From Pseudovibrio sp947494035 (GTDB taxonomy: Bacteria > Pseudomonadota > Alphaproteobacteria > Rhizobiales > Stappiaceae), in NCBI GenBank assembly GCA_947494035.1, contig CANLTN010000010.1, forward strand, positions 62,001 through 126,000: DNA of 64,000 nt, read 5' to 3'. The notes beneath the pieces were generated by a model. That model searched no databases. It had not been told where the DNA came from and saw only the letters and a program-made list of their open reading frames with translations. This document shows positions 16,654-25,701 of the stretch, piece by piece (the first letter of the stretch is position 1; the number at the start of each line of letters is the position of its first letter). A program made the position numbers and the translations under genes.

Positions 16654-17415
16654 ATGTCTCTGATTGGGAAGAAACTCGGTGAGCTTGAGCCAACGGATTT
16701 ATCCGCTGATTTGCCACTGCCGTTGTATCTGCAATTGGCGAAGCTTCTGCGCACTCAGATATCAAGCGGAAAGCTAGGGGCGAATGAAGCCCTGCCCGCT
16801 GAACGGGAGTTGGCTGAGATCCTGAATGTTTCCCGCGTGACGGTCCGCAAAGCACTGGCGGTGCTGGCAAAGGAGGGACTGCTGAGCAACCGGCAAGGGT
16901 CCGGTTGGTTCACCAACTCCAGTCCTTATGTGGAGCAGCGGCTGTCGACGCTCACCAGTTTTACAGAGGATATGCACTCTAGAGGGCTCGATGCTGGGGT
17001 AAGCTGGCTGGACCGGACTATCTCCGCTGCAACCCCTGAAGAGACCCTCATGCTGAACCTGAGACCCGGAGAGGGCGTGAGCCGTTTAAACCGGCTACGA
17101 CTTGCGGGCGATAAACCTTTGTGCATTGAGCTGAGCGTGCTCCCGATCAAGTACCTTCCCGACCCGTTTGTCGTTCAGGGCTCCCTTTACGATCACTTAA
17201 GAGAGCTGGGAGCCGCTCCTTTCCGGGCTTTACAACGATTGAGCGCGGTGAGTTTGATTCCGGATCTGGCAGGCAAGCTTGATTTGCCGGAAGGAGCCCC
17301 TGCTCTTTACATTGAACGGCGTACCTTTCTTGAAGATGGTACGCCCCTCGAATTTGTGTCCTCCCACTATAGAGGCGATGCCTACGATTTCATCGTAGAG
17401 CTAGCGCTGGCGTAA
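16654..17415 (+). CDS. GntR family regulator (HutC/NagR subfamily)
   Basis: Transcription factor of 253 residues with an N-terminal winged helix (PLPLYLQLAKLLRTQISSGK, PAERELAEILNVSRVTVRKA, LAVLAKEGLLSNRQGSGWF) and a C-terminal UTRA effector domain from about residue 95 (LTSFTEDMHSRGLDAG through ALYIERRTFLEDGTPLEF). The UTRA domain commonly binds amino-sugar phosphates. The ATG at 16654 is chosen because the winged helix follows at the normal distance. It is the first gene of the plus-strand unit with the SIS deaminase and nagA, divergent from murQ, so it very likely represses both directions until GlcNAc-6-P or GlcN-6-P accumulates. Confidence 0.9.
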   Translation: MSLIGKKLGELEPTDLSADLPLPLYLQLAKLLRTQISSGKLGANEALPAERELAEILNVSRVTVRKALAVLAKEGLLSNRQGSGWFTNSSPYVEQRLSTLTSFTEDMHSRGLDAGVSWLDRTISAATPEETLMLNLRPGEGVSRLNRLRLAGDKPLCIELSVLPIKYLPDPFVVQGSLYDHLRELGAAPFRALQRLSAVSLIPDLAGKLDLPEGAPALYIERRTFLEDGTPLEFVSSHYRGDAYDFIVELALA

Positions 17416-17435
17416 CTCCGAAAAAGGCAAAAACA

Positions 17436-18473
17436 ATGGACTTAAAGCAACCAGACCGAACGCTTCTCGGCAAGGAAGCATTGGAAACTGCGGACCGGAC
17501 CGTGCTTCAATTTGAGCGGAATGCCGCTGTCCTTGCAGATCTTGGTGAACGCCTCAAAAAGCGCCCTCCTCGCTTCGTTGTCACATGTGCCCGAGGCAGC
17601 TCTGACCATGCCGCCATGTATGGTAAGACGCTTATTGAAAACTATGCTGGCCGAGCTGTTGCTTCCGTTGGTATGAGCATCGCCTCTGTTTATGAGCGCA
17701 AGTTGGATCTACAGGATTCTTTGTTTATCGCGGTATCTCAATCCGGTCAGAGCCCCGATCTCTTGCATCTGACCGAAATGGCCAAGGCGCAGGGCGCGCT
17801 GGTTCTCGCTCTGGTCAATGAGGAAACAGCCCCACTCAACGATCTGGCAGATGTGGCCATCCCTTTGTGTGCGGGACCTGAACGCAGTGTCGCGGCTACA
17901 AAATCATACATTTTGGCCTGCTCCGCCTTCCTCAGCCTTGTTGCTAAGTGGACGGACAATCCGGATTTGTTGGAGGCCGTGGAACAATTGCCAGAGGCAT
18001 TGCGGGCCGCCTCGAAGCTTGACTGGTCTCCTGCACTTGATCAGCTGCATGACACAAGAAACATGTTTGTTCTTGGCCGCGGTCTGAGCTTTGGGGTTGC
18101 TCTGGAAGCCGCTCTCAAGCTGAAGGAAACCAGCCGTATCCATGCAGAAGCCTTCAGCGCCGCTGAGGTTATTCATGGCCCTCTCGGTCTTGCTGGGTCA
18201 GGACTACCGGTTCTGGCGTTTGGGCAGAATGATGCTGCTGCGGTTTCATTGCGCCAGACGATCGAACGATTCGCAACTTTGGAAGGCAAAGTCCTCTCGG
18301 CTCTTGATGTTCCGGGAGCCCAGAAGCTTCCGGTTGTTCCTGATGTTCATCCGGTCATTGAGCCGCTGTGTCAGTTACAGAGTTTTTATCTGGCGGTTCA
18401 GCACCTTGCAATCAGCAGGGGTATTGACCCGGACAACCCGCCAAACCTTCGCAAAGTGACGGAGACGCGGTAA
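17436..18473 (+). CDS. SIS-domain glucosamine-6-phosphate deaminase (NagB-II type)
   Basis: Predicted to convert glucosamine-6-phosphate to fructose-6-phosphate and ammonia. The 345-residue protein has two SIS domains like the isomerase half of GlmS but no glutaminase domain: CARGSSDHAAMYGKTLIE near residue 50, SQSGQSPDLLHLTE near 105, RSVAATKSY near 149, GRGLSFGVALEAALKLKETS in the second domain and EVIHGPLGL. Such stand-alone forms next to nagA act as the alternative (type II) NagB. It follows the GntR gene by 20 bp and overlaps the nagA start in TAATG, so the genes are cotranscribed. Confidence 0.88.
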   Translation: MDLKQPDRTLLGKEALETADRTVLQFERNAAVLADLGERLKKRPPRFVVTCARGSSDHAAMYGKTLIENYAGRAVASVGMSIASVYERKLDLQDSLFIAVSQSGQSPDLLHLTEMAKAQGALVLALVNEETAPLNDLADVAIPLCAGPERSVAATKSYILACSAFLSLVAKWTDNPDLLEAVEQLPEALRAASKLDWSPALDQLHDTRNMFVLGRGLSFGVALEAALKLKETSRIHAEAFSAAEVIHGPLGLAGSGLPVLAFGQNDAAAVSLRQTIERFATLEGKVLSALDVPGAQKLPVVPDVHPVIEPLCQLQSFYLAVQHLAISRGIDPDNPPNLRKVTETR

Positions 18474-19648
18474 TGCTTCAGTTCTTCTCAGGAGCATCTG
18501 TGTTTGACGGTGAGTGCATTCGCGATGACGTCGGCGTGCTTGTCGAAGATGGTGTGGTCCTGGCTCTGCGCTCTGCTGATGAAATACCGGAACAGGCTCA
18601 ACATGTTCCGCTTGATCCTTCAGCGATGCTTGTGCCGGGTTTCCTTGATCTTCAGATAAATGGTGCAGGCGGCATTCTTTTTAACACTGAGCCCACCGCT
18701 GAAACTGCCAGGCATATCGCCAAGTCAGTGCGTTGCCATGGTGTGACGCGCATTTTGCCCACGCTCATCACCGATTGCAAAGAAACGCTTGCAACCGCCT
18801 GCCAGACCATAGGAAAGGCCGCGAAAGATGAGAGTAGCGGGGTCCTTGGTATTCATGTTGAGGGGCCGTTCATCAGCGTGGAACGCAAAGGCATTCATAA
18901 ACCTTCTTATATTCGCGTGCCAGAAGAAGAGGATCTGATCAGACTAACGGAGCTCTCCTTAGAGCTCAGGCAGAATGGCGCGCGGCTTTTATTGACCATT
19001 GCACCTGAAAATGTTCCTGACGATGCCATCGCCCGTCTTGCGCAAAGTGGTGTTGTGGTTTCCGCCGGGCATACGGCTGCCAGTTATGAGCGCATTCATG
19101 AAGCTATTGCCAATGGGGTGACCGGCTTTACTCATCTGGGTAATGCAATGCCGCCAATTCAAAACCGCGAGCCCGGCCCTGTTGCAGCTGCTCTTGCCTC
19201 TCGTGATACATGGTGTGGTCTCATTGTTGACGGGCATCATATTCATCCGGGTTTGATGAAAGTAATGCTTGCGGCCAAGCCTGAAGGCAAAATGTTTCTG
19301 GTAACCGATGCAATGCCACCTGTTGGCACCGATATGCAGTCATTTGAGCTTTACGGCCAGACCATCCATCGTTCCGGTGGCCGGTTGGTTTCATCACAAG
19401 GCGTGTTGGCTGGTGCTGATATCGATATGGCAAACGCCGTGCGCAACTGCACCACCCTTCTGGACCTTCCCCTGACAGAGGCCCTCAGAATGGCCTCTCT
19501 GTATCCGGCAAGTCATCTTGGGTTGGACAGCCGTTTTGGTAGGATAGCACCGGGGTATACCGCAGACTTTGCTCTGATCACGAAAGACGTAGAGCCACTG
19601 GAAACATTTGTTGCAGGCCGCTCTGTCTGGAAAAAGTCAGAGGCGTAG
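18473..19648 (+). CDS. nagA: N-acetylglucosamine-6-phosphate deacetylase
   Basis: Removes acetate from GlcNAc-6-phosphate in the cytoplasm, providing GlcN-6-P for the deaminase encoded just upstream. The 391 residues follow the amidohydrolase TIM-barrel pattern: PGFLDLQINGAGG (55-67), metal-binding Glu130 in HVEGPF, His200 in SAGHTAA, His221 in THLGNAMPP, the substrate histidines in DGHHIHPG (253-260) and the catalytic aspartate Asp279 in VTDAMPP. Length and motif order are normal. It overlaps the deaminase gene by one base (TAATG). With murQ and nagE it completes a route from MurNAc-6-P or external GlcNAc to fructose-6-P. Confidence 0.96.
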   Translation: MLQFFSGASVFDGECIRDDVGVLVEDGVVLALRSADEIPEQAQHVPLDPSAMLVPGFLDLQINGAGGILFNTEPTAETARHIAKSVRCHGVTRILPTLITDCKETLATACQTIGKAAKDESSGVLGIHVEGPFISVERKGIHKPSYIRVPEEEDLIRLTELSLELRQNGARLLLTIAPENVPDDAIARLAQSGVVVSAGHTAASYERIHEAIANGVTGFTHLGNAMPPIQNREPGPVAAALASRDTWCGLIVDGHHIHPGLMKVMLAAKPEGKMFLVTDAMPPVGTDMQSFELYGQTIHRSGGRLVSSQGVLAGADIDMANAVRNCTTLLDLPLTEALRMASLYPASHLGLDSRFGRIAPGYTADFALITKDVEPLETFVAGRSVWKKSEA

Positions 19649-20094
19649 CCCGAACTTATCAAGGACCGATGGTTACAGAGCCTTACCATCGGTTCCATTC
19701 CACAATTTACGTGTATCCGGTGACGCTCGCTCAGCGGAAGGAAATAGCGGCGCGGGCGTCTCCGGCATACTTGGCTCTCTTACAGACATTAGCGGCGCAG
19801 TGTTGATGTCTTTGCTTGCTTCAATGCACGTATATGAGTGCAAGTCCATTTGCGACCTGCAACCCAAGAGCGACCCTCCAACAAAACCAAAGCCAGACTG
19901 ACAGTTTCCCCAGATATCCAGAGGCCAACTACTTGCCGCTGGGGCATTATTTTACGGGAGAATGTAAAATTACGTTTGGGCTTGATGTAAGCGTTTACAT
20001 GTGCCTATTCTTGTTCATGTAAGCGCTTACGGGGGGAATCATCTGCGATAGCATGATGACTGTAAGCGCTTCGGTTTCGGGGGATACGAGCCTG
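19649..20094. other. Intergenic region between nagA and the LacI gene
   Basis: No credible gene. Just after the nagA stop, GGACCGATGGT (19663-19673) pairs with ACCATCGGTTCC (19685-19696) apart from one bulged base, forming a probable terminator hairpin without a clear T-run. The distal part holds the LacI-type operators listed separately. The short ORF that begins at 20053 upstream of the LacI start is considered leader. Confidence 0.5.
19986..20074. promoter_or_regulatory. Three LacI-type operator palindromes
   Basis: TGTAAGCGTTTACA (19986-19999), TGTAAGCGCTTACG (20018-20031) and TGTAAGCGCTTCGG (20061-20074) match the symmetric TGTAAGCGCTTACA core with central CG recognised by many LacI/GalR-family repressors. 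The first two are nearly perfect; the third is a half-degraded copy 21 bp upstream of the LacI ATG. Their placement indicates autoregulation and control of the downstream glucoside operon. Confidence 0.8.
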
Positions 20095-21108
20095 ATGGTG
20101 ACTATCGCACAAGTTGCAGTTTATGCTGGTGTTTCTACAGCAACCGTCTCGCGGGCTTTGAATAAGCCTGATTTGGTTGATGAAAAGACAATGGCAAAAG
20201 TGCGTGTTGCGGTGGACGAACTTGGTTATCGACCCAACCAAGTGGCCCGAGGGTTGGCGTCTCGCTCTTCGCGGACGATTGGCGTTGTCATCAACTGCTT
20301 TAACTCCCCTTACTACGGCCACATGATCCAAGGGGCCGAAAAGGCCTTGCGCACTATCAGTTACAAAACAATTGCTGAATCGTCTGGCGAGAATGCCGGT
20401 GGCGAAAAGGCAGCTTGGGACTCACTGCTCGATCGCCAGTGTGAAGCGATTATTCTTCACGCCGATGCTCTTTCCGATGATGAATTAAGTGAGCTGTTCA
20501 AAGCACGCCCCATGACGGTTCTTATGAACCGCTATCATCCTGATTTTGAGGATCAGTGCGTCTATCTGGACAACAAAAAAGGCGGGCAACTGGCAGGTGA
20601 GTATTTGCTGAGCAAGGGGCACCGTGCCATTGCGACCATTACCGGCCCAACAAGCTACTACGAAGCCCGCGACCGTCTGTCTGGCTTGCGCAACAGTCTC
20701 GCCAATGCAGGCTTTGAGCTGGATCCTGCGCTCGTGGAGGAAGGGAACTTCCGCGATGACATGGGGTTTACCTGCATGAACCGTCTGCTCGATAGCGGTA
20801 AGCATTTTACTGCAGTGTTCTGCCAGTCTGATGAAATGGCGGCCGGTGCATTGGATGCCTGCAGGCAGCGGGGAGTGCGCGTGCCGGAGGATATTTCTGT
20901 GCTGGGCTTTGATGGGTTGGAACTGGCCTATCACCTGACACCGAAACTAACGACTGTTCGTCAGCCACTGAGGGAGATTGGCGAAGCATCTGGGTTGCTG
21001 GCCTATGCCGTGGCGACCAAGTCTACGGATCATTCTGATATTCAAAGGATTTTTGCGGCGGAAGTTGTTGAGCGATCTTCCGTGCTGGACCTGAACGACG
21101 GGTCTTGA
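20095..21108 (+). CDS. LacI family transcriptional regulator
   Basis: Repressor of 337 residues. The LacI headpiece is at the N terminus (MVTIAQVAVYAGVSTATVSR, ALNKPDLVDEKTMAKVRVAV, DELGYRPNQVARGL with the hinge helix), followed by a periplasmic-binding-like sugar domain (RTIGVVINCFNSPYYGHMIQG, VFCQSDEMAAGALDACRQRG, ISVLGFDGLELAYHLTPKLT, TVRQPLREIG). The ATG at 20095 puts the headpiece at the start as usual. It is the first gene of a plus-strand set encoding a sugar ABC importer and a beta-glucosidase, so it presumably responds to a beta-glucoside or its hydrolysis product. Confidence 0.93.
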   Translation: MVTIAQVAVYAGVSTATVSRALNKPDLVDEKTMAKVRVAVDELGYRPNQVARGLASRSSRTIGVVINCFNSPYYGHMIQGAEKALRTISYKTIAESSGENAGGEKAAWDSLLDRQCEAIILHADALSDDELSELFKARPMTVLMNRYHPDFEDQCVYLDNKKGGQLAGEYLLSKGHRAIATITGPTSYYEARDRLSGLRNSLANAGFELDPALVEEGNFRDDMGFTCMNRLLDSGKHFTAVFCQSDEMAAGALDACRQRGVRVPEDISVLGFDGLELAYHLTPKLTTVRQPLREIGEASGLLAYAVATKSTDHSDIQRIFAAEVVERSSVLDLNDGS

Positions 21109-21140
21109 AATTCGCTCTACGTATTTTGTGGAGGAGTACA

Positions 21141-22376
21141 ATGAAGTTCCAACTGATGGCCGGTTTGGCCTCTCTCGTCATGCTTGGCGCGTCCGCGTCT
21201 GCTGACGAAATTGTTTTTGATGGTTTCCCTGATTTCAATAGTCATCTGGACGTTCTGATTCCCGACTATGAAGAAACCCATCCGGGCGTTTCAATTTCCT
21301 ATCGCATGAACCAGCATGGCGATCATCACAAGAAACTAACAACCAACCTTGCGACCGGCTCCGGTGCTGGCGATGTGGTTGTGGTTGACGTTTCCTTCGT
21401 TGGCTCGTTTATCAACGCCGGTGGTTTTGAAAACCTCTCCTCCCCTGAATACGGCGCGGATGCAATGGGCGAGGACTTTGTTGGCTACGCATGGAGTCAG
21501 GGCAAAGGCGCCGATGGTAACCAGTATGCAATCCCTGTCGATATCGGGCCGGGCGTTATGTATTACCGCCGCGATCTTGCTGAATCTGTTGGCGCTGACA
21601 TGGAACAGGTCATCACCGACTGGGACAGCTATATTGAGTATGGCCGCAAGCTGAAGGAGAAGAACGTTTACCTGATTGCGGATGCTGCTGATGTCGCACA
21701 GGCCATCATCTACACCACGGTAAAAGATGGTGAAGGTTATTACTTCGATGAGGACGGCAAACCACTGGTCACTTCCGCACGCTTCGTAAAAGCGTTTGAA
21801 GTTGCAAAGCGCATTCGTGATGAAGGTCTTGATGGCCAGATTCAGGCATGGACCAATGAATGGTACGAAGGCTTCAAGAGCGGTACGGTTGCGACCCAGC
21901 TTTCCGGTGCATGGTTGCTTGGCCACTTGCAAAACTGGATGGCACCGGACACCGCTGGCCTATGGGGAGCCTCTAACCTGCCAGACGGCATCTACGGGTC
22001 CTGGGGCGGCTCCTTCCTCGCCATTCCAAAACAGGCGAAAAACAAGAAGGAAGCCTGGGAATTCATCAAGTTCCTGACGAATACATCTCACGCCCAGCTT
22101 GCTGGAATGAAAAACATTGGTGCCTTCCCTGCATTGACAGGCACATATGGGGATGCTGCTTTTGAAGAACCGATTGACTTCCTGGCTGGTCAAAAAGCCC
22201 GCCTGTTGTTTGCCGAAGTCGCAAACAAGGTTCCGGCAGTCGCTCCACGCAAGGGTGATCTGATCGCCGACGATCTCATAATCCGTGGTGCTCTTTATGA
22301 GGTGCTGAACGATGGCAAAGCCATCGAAGCAGCGCTTCGCGATGCAGAGCGGCTGATCAAGCGCCGCGTGAAGTAG
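21141..22376 (+). CDS. Sugar ABC transporter substrate-binding protein (CUT1)
   Basis: Periplasmic binding protein of 411 residues for an oligosaccharide or glucoside. A Sec signal peptide is visible (MKFQLMAGLASLVMLGASASA, about 21 residues), then a family-1 extracellular solute-binding fold: IVFDGFPDFNSHLDVLIPDY, YRMNQHGDHHKKLTTNLATG, VVVDVSFVGSFINAGGFENL, YAIPVDIGPGVMYYRRDL, and KKEAWEFIKFLTN near the C terminus. The ATG at 21141 has a GAGGAG ribosome site 6 bp upstream. It is followed by a stem-loop and the two permeases. The GH1 enzyme in the same operon suggests a beta-glucoside ligand. Confidence 0.92.
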   Translation: MKFQLMAGLASLVMLGASASADEIVFDGFPDFNSHLDVLIPDYEETHPGVSISYRMNQHGDHHKKLTTNLATGSGAGDVVVVDVSFVGSFINAGGFENLSSPEYGADAMGEDFVGYAWSQGKGADGNQYAIPVDIGPGVMYYRRDLAESVGADMEQVITDWDSYIEYGRKLKEKNVYLIADAADVAQAIIYTTVKDGEGYYFDEDGKPLVTSARFVKAFEVAKRIRDEGLDGQIQAWTNEWYEGFKSGTVATQLSGAWLLGHLQNWMAPDTAGLWGASNLPDGIYGSWGGSFLAIPKQAKNKKEAWEFIKFLTNTSHAQLAGMKNIGAFPALTGTYGDAAFEEPIDFLAGQKARLLFAEVANKVPAVAPRKGDLIADDLIIRGALYEVLNDGKAIEAALRDAERLIKRRVK

Positions 22377-22388
22377 GCATCTCTCCAG

Positions 22389-22420
22389 TAAACCCCGAAT
22401 GAACTGTCTTTCGGGGTTTA
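22389..22420 (+). promoter_or_regulatory. Stem-loop between binding protein and permease genes
   Basis: TAAACCCCGAA (22389-22399) pairs perfectly with TTCGGGGTTTA (22410-22420) around a 10-nt loop, 12 bp after the binding-protein stop. It is likely to stabilise the upstream message or partly terminate transcription, so that the binding protein is made in excess over the membrane subunits. Confidence 0.6.
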
Positions 22421-22455
22421 CTTCCCTTTCCTAACCAGAGCACCGGCGACCACCC

Positions 22456-23475
22456 ATGAGTATTACCGGAAGTCAGATCGATGGTGTTGCAGTGGCGACA
22501 GCCCCTGCCGCGCGTAAACGCAGGTCATCCACGAAGTTCTGGAAAAAGAAGTTGATGCCGTGGCTCTTCATTAGCCCATTCATCTTCCTCTTTTTGACCT
22601 TTACTTTGTTTCCCTTGCTCTTTTCCGTCTATTTGTCGTTTCAAGAGTGGAACCCTGTTGCCGGGCTTTCCAGCATGCAATTTGTGGGTGTTGCCAACTA
22701 CGAGCTGGCTCTCACCGATCCATGGCTGTGGCAATCTCTTTACAATACTGTGTGGCTGGCTGTGGTCAGCGGTGTGCCGCAGCATTTGCTTGCCATTCCC
22801 GTGGCTTACCTCCTTGTAACGGGTTTGCGCGGCGGGCTTCGCCATTTCTACACCGCGTTCATGTTTATTCCTTACATCACCTCAACGGTGGCTGTATCCC
22901 TGATCTTCTTCAGCATCTATTCCGCTAATTCGGGCATCTTGAACCAAATGCTGCTCGGGCTTTCTGATTTACCCGTTTTCTCATGGTTTTTCTCTTGGGT
23001 GCCAGAGGCTATGCCAATCCGCTGGCTGACATCCTCTGATCTCCTGAAGCCGTCCATCGCCATGGTGGTGATCTGGAAATACACCGGCTTCAACATTGTT
23101 GTTTATTCCGCAGGTTTCCTGACGGTTTCCCGCGATCTTTATGATGCAGCCCGCGTTGATGGTTGCAACCGGTGGCAGCAGTTCTGGCATGTCGCGTTGC
23201 CGATGATCCGCCCCTTCATCTTCTTTGCGGTGACCTTGACCATTATCGGCAATCTGCAGCTGTTCGAAGAACCGTTTGTTCTGACACAGGGCCAGAGCGG
23301 AGGCGTTGCCCAAGCCGGTCTGACGGCGTCTTACTATCTGTATCTGGTTGGCTGGCAGTGGCTGGAAATGGGGTCTGCTGCTGCGATTTCCTGGATCCTG
23401 TTCATCTTCATCGCCATAGCCACATCCGTGCACTTCTACTTCAATGGCCGTAAGGGCCTTGGGGAGGACAGATAA
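22456..23475 (+). CDS. Sugar ABC transporter permease (MalF-like)
   Basis: First membrane subunit of the CUT1-type glucoside importer, 339 residues. A basic cytoplasmic N terminus precedes TM1 (LFISPFIFLFLTFTLFPLLF), and about six helices follow, with the ABC-permease EAA-like loop RDLYDAARVDGCNRWQQFWH, then VALPMIRPFIFF. Length is typical of MalF-like proteins without the large periplasmic insert. It ends exactly where the second permease begins (shared base at 23475), so the two are cotranscribed and coupled. Confidence 0.92.
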   Translation: MSITGSQIDGVAVATAPAARKRRSSTKFWKKKLMPWLFISPFIFLFLTFTLFPLLFSVYLSFQEWNPVAGLSSMQFVGVANYELALTDPWLWQSLYNTVWLAVVSGVPQHLLAIPVAYLLVTGLRGGLRHFYTAFMFIPYITSTVAVSLIFFSIYSANSGILNQMLLGLSDLPVFSWFFSWVPEAMPIRWLTSSDLLKPSIAMVVIWKYTGFNIVVYSAGFLTVSRDLYDAARVDGCNRWQQFWHVALPMIRPFIFFAVTLTIIGNLQLFEEPFVLTQGQSGGVAQAGLTASYYLYLVGWQWLEMGSAAAISWILFIFIAIATSVHFYFNGRKGLGEDR

Positions 23476-24308
23476 TGACCAAACTGGTTCGTGTACTTCC
23501 CAGAGTGAGCATGCAGGCCTTTTTGTTAGTGAGTGTGTGCATCACAATCTTCCCGTTTGTCTGGGTGGCAATGATGGGCACCCATTCACGCAGCGAGATT
23601 TACTCCTCACCGCCACCGTTTTACTTCGGCACACGGCTTCTTGAAAACTATGAGAAGCTTCTTGAGGTCATGCCGTTCTGGACCGTGTTGGGGAACTCCC
23701 TGCTCGTTTCTGTTCTTGGGACGATTGTCACGGTGCTGTTTTGCTCCATGTGCGCCTATGGGTTTTTTGCCTATGAGTTTCGCGGCAAAAACATCGTTTT
23801 TGGTGTGATGGTCGCGTCCATGATGGTGCCGCCCGTTCTGACCCTTATTCCGTTTTTCCTGACGGTTAAGTTTCTCGGAATTCTGGACACCCACTTTGCC
23901 CTCTGGTTCCCCAGTGCGGCCAATGCAATGGGCATCTTCTTGGTACGACAATATATGGTCACGTCCGTATCAAGAGACTTGCTGGATGCCGCCAAAGTGG
24001 ATGGGGCCTCTGACTTTCGTATCTATTGGTCGGTTGTGTTACCGCTGATCAAGCCTGTTCTGGCAACCCTTGCAATTATTACGTTTATCGCGTTGTGGAA
24101 CAACTTCCTCATGCCGCTCATCGTGATTTCCAGCCCGGAGAAGTATGTTCTGACGCTTGCTCTGCGGTCTTTGCAGTCGGTGGCGAATACACCTTGGGGC
24201 GCAGTGATGCTGGGCACATTTATGTCCATGGTTCCACTACTGATCGCCTTCCTCTTCTTCTCAAAACAAATGATGGCAGGTCTCACCGCCGGCGCCGTGA
24301 AAGGATAA
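23475..24308 (+). CDS. Sugar ABC transporter permease (MalG-like)
   Basis: Second membrane subunit of the importer, 277 residues with six predicted helices starting at AFLLVSVCITIFPFVWVAMMG. The coupling loop is RDLLDAAKVDGASDFRIYWS, followed by VVLPLIKPVLATLAIITFI, the standard EAA signature of MalG-type proteins. It overlaps the first permease by one base and is followed 6 bp later by the beta-glucosidase gene, so import and hydrolysis are tightly linked. Confidence 0.92.
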   Translation: MTKLVRVLPRVSMQAFLLVSVCITIFPFVWVAMMGTHSRSEIYSSPPPFYFGTRLLENYEKLLEVMPFWTVLGNSLLVSVLGTIVTVLFCSMCAYGFFAYEFRGKNIVFGVMVASMMVPPVLTLIPFFLTVKFLGILDTHFALWFPSAANAMGIFLVRQYMVTSVSRDLLDAAKVDGASDFRIYWSVVLPLIKPVLATLAIITFIALWNNFLMPLIVISSPEKYVLTLALRSLQSVANTPWGAVMLGTFMSMVPLLIAFLFFSKQMMAGLTAGAVKG

Positions 24309-24314
24309 AATGCT

Positions 24315-25700
24315 ATGAAAAAGATTGATCTTTTAGCGCAAAGGTTTCCATCCGATTTCCAGTTTGGTGTTGCGACCGCTGCCTTTCAAATTGAAGGTGC
24401 CGCCCATGAAGATGGCCGCAAGCCAAGCATTTGGGATGCGTTTTGCAACATGCCGGGCCGGGTCTACAAACAGCACAACGGTGATGTCGCCTGTGACCAT
24501 TACCACCGCTGGGAGAGCGACCTTGACCTGATCAAGTCGCTTGGCGTTGATGCTTACCGCTTCTCCATTGCATGGCCACGGATCATTCCTGACGGGCGCG
24601 GTGCAGTGAACGAGAAAGGCCTCGATTTCTACGACCGCTTGATCGATGGCCTGATCGCCCGTGACATCAAGGTCTTTCCAACGCTCTACCACTGGGACCT
24701 GCCAATTGAGCTTGCTGGATACGGCGGTTGGACGACACGCAATACCGCCGAGGCCTTTGCCGAATACACCGAGGCGGTGGTGAAGCGGCTTGGTGACCGG
24801 ATCGATGCGCTGGCCACCTTCAATGAACCGTGGTGTGCCTGTTATCTGAGCCACCTGATGGGCGTGCATGCGCCTGGTGAAAAGAACATGGACGCAGCCG
24901 TGGCTGCCGTGCATGTGATGAACCTTGCGCACGGTATGGGCGTGCAGGCCGCGCGATCCGTACGCTCTGACATTCCGATGGGAACAGTGCTCAACCTGCA
25001 TGCAATCTATCCGGATAGCGAGAGCGAAGCTGATAAAGCCGCTGCGGAACGTTCATTCCAGTTCCACAACGGTGCCTTTATGAGCCCGATTTTCGAGGGC
25101 AAGTACGACGATCAGTTCATGGATGCGCTTGGCGACAAGTTACGCATGCAGGAGGGTGATCTGGAGATCATCAACCAGAAACTGGACTGGTGGGGCCTGA
25201 ATTACTACGCACCGGCTGGCGTCAAGGATGATCCATCTAACGAGAGCGACTTCCCGCATACGCTGCCTGTTGAGGTAACCGACACGGGCGAGCGCACCGA
25301 TATTGGCTGGGAGATTTCCGAAAAAGGTTTGAGCGATATCATGAAGCAGGTTTACGAGCGCTATGACCTGCCGGAAGTTTACATCACCGAGAACGGCGCT
25401 TGCTACAACACCGAAGTGGTGGACGGAGTGGTTGATGACCAAAAACGCATCGACTATCTGGACCGGCATCTGAATGCCAGCGCAGATATTGTCGATGCCG
25501 GAATTCCACTCAAAGGCTACTTCCTCTGGAGCTTGATGGATAACTTCGAGTGGGCTGAAGGCTACAAGATGCGCTTTGGCATTGTCCACGTTGACTACGA
25601 AACGCAGGTGCGCACCTTGAAGAACAGCGCATACTGGTACCGCGATCTGGTTGCGACCCATCATGCAGAGGCAACGGCTACAGAAGAAGTTGGAGGCTGA
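24315..25700 (+). CDS. GH1 family beta-glucosidase
   Basis: Retaining glycosidase that hydrolyses beta-glucosides in the cytoplasm; no signal peptide. The 461-residue TIM barrel begins with PSDFQFGVATAAFQIEGAA, the family's N-terminal signature; the acid/base Glu171 lies in TFNEPW and the nucleophile Glu359 in YITENGA, with SLMDNFEWAEGY near the C terminus for aglycone and sugar contacts. Length is normal for GH1. It is encoded between the permeases and the ATPase of the ABC importer, so the imported glucoside is probably cleaved as it arrives. Exact specificity (glucoside or galactoside) is not certain. Confidence 0.95.
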   Translation: MKKIDLLAQRFPSDFQFGVATAAFQIEGAAHEDGRKPSIWDAFCNMPGRVYKQHNGDVACDHYHRWESDLDLIKSLGVDAYRFSIAWPRIIPDGRGAVNEKGLDFYDRLIDGLIARDIKVFPTLYHWDLPIELAGYGGWTTRNTAEAFAEYTEAVVKRLGDRIDALATFNEPWCACYLSHLMGVHAPGEKNMDAAVAAVHVMNLAHGMGVQAARSVRSDIPMGTVLNLHAIYPDSESEADKAAAERSFQFHNGAFMSPIFEGKYDDQFMDALGDKLRMQEGDLEIINQKLDWWGLNYYAPAGVKDDPSNESDFPHTLPVEVTDTGERTDIGWEISEKGLSDIMKQVYERYDLPEVYITENGACYNTEVVDGVVDDQKRIDYLDRHLNASADIVDAGIPLKGYFLWSLMDNFEWAEGYKMRFGIVHVDYETQVRTLKNSAYWYRDLVATHHAEATATEEVGG

Positions 25701-25701
25701 C

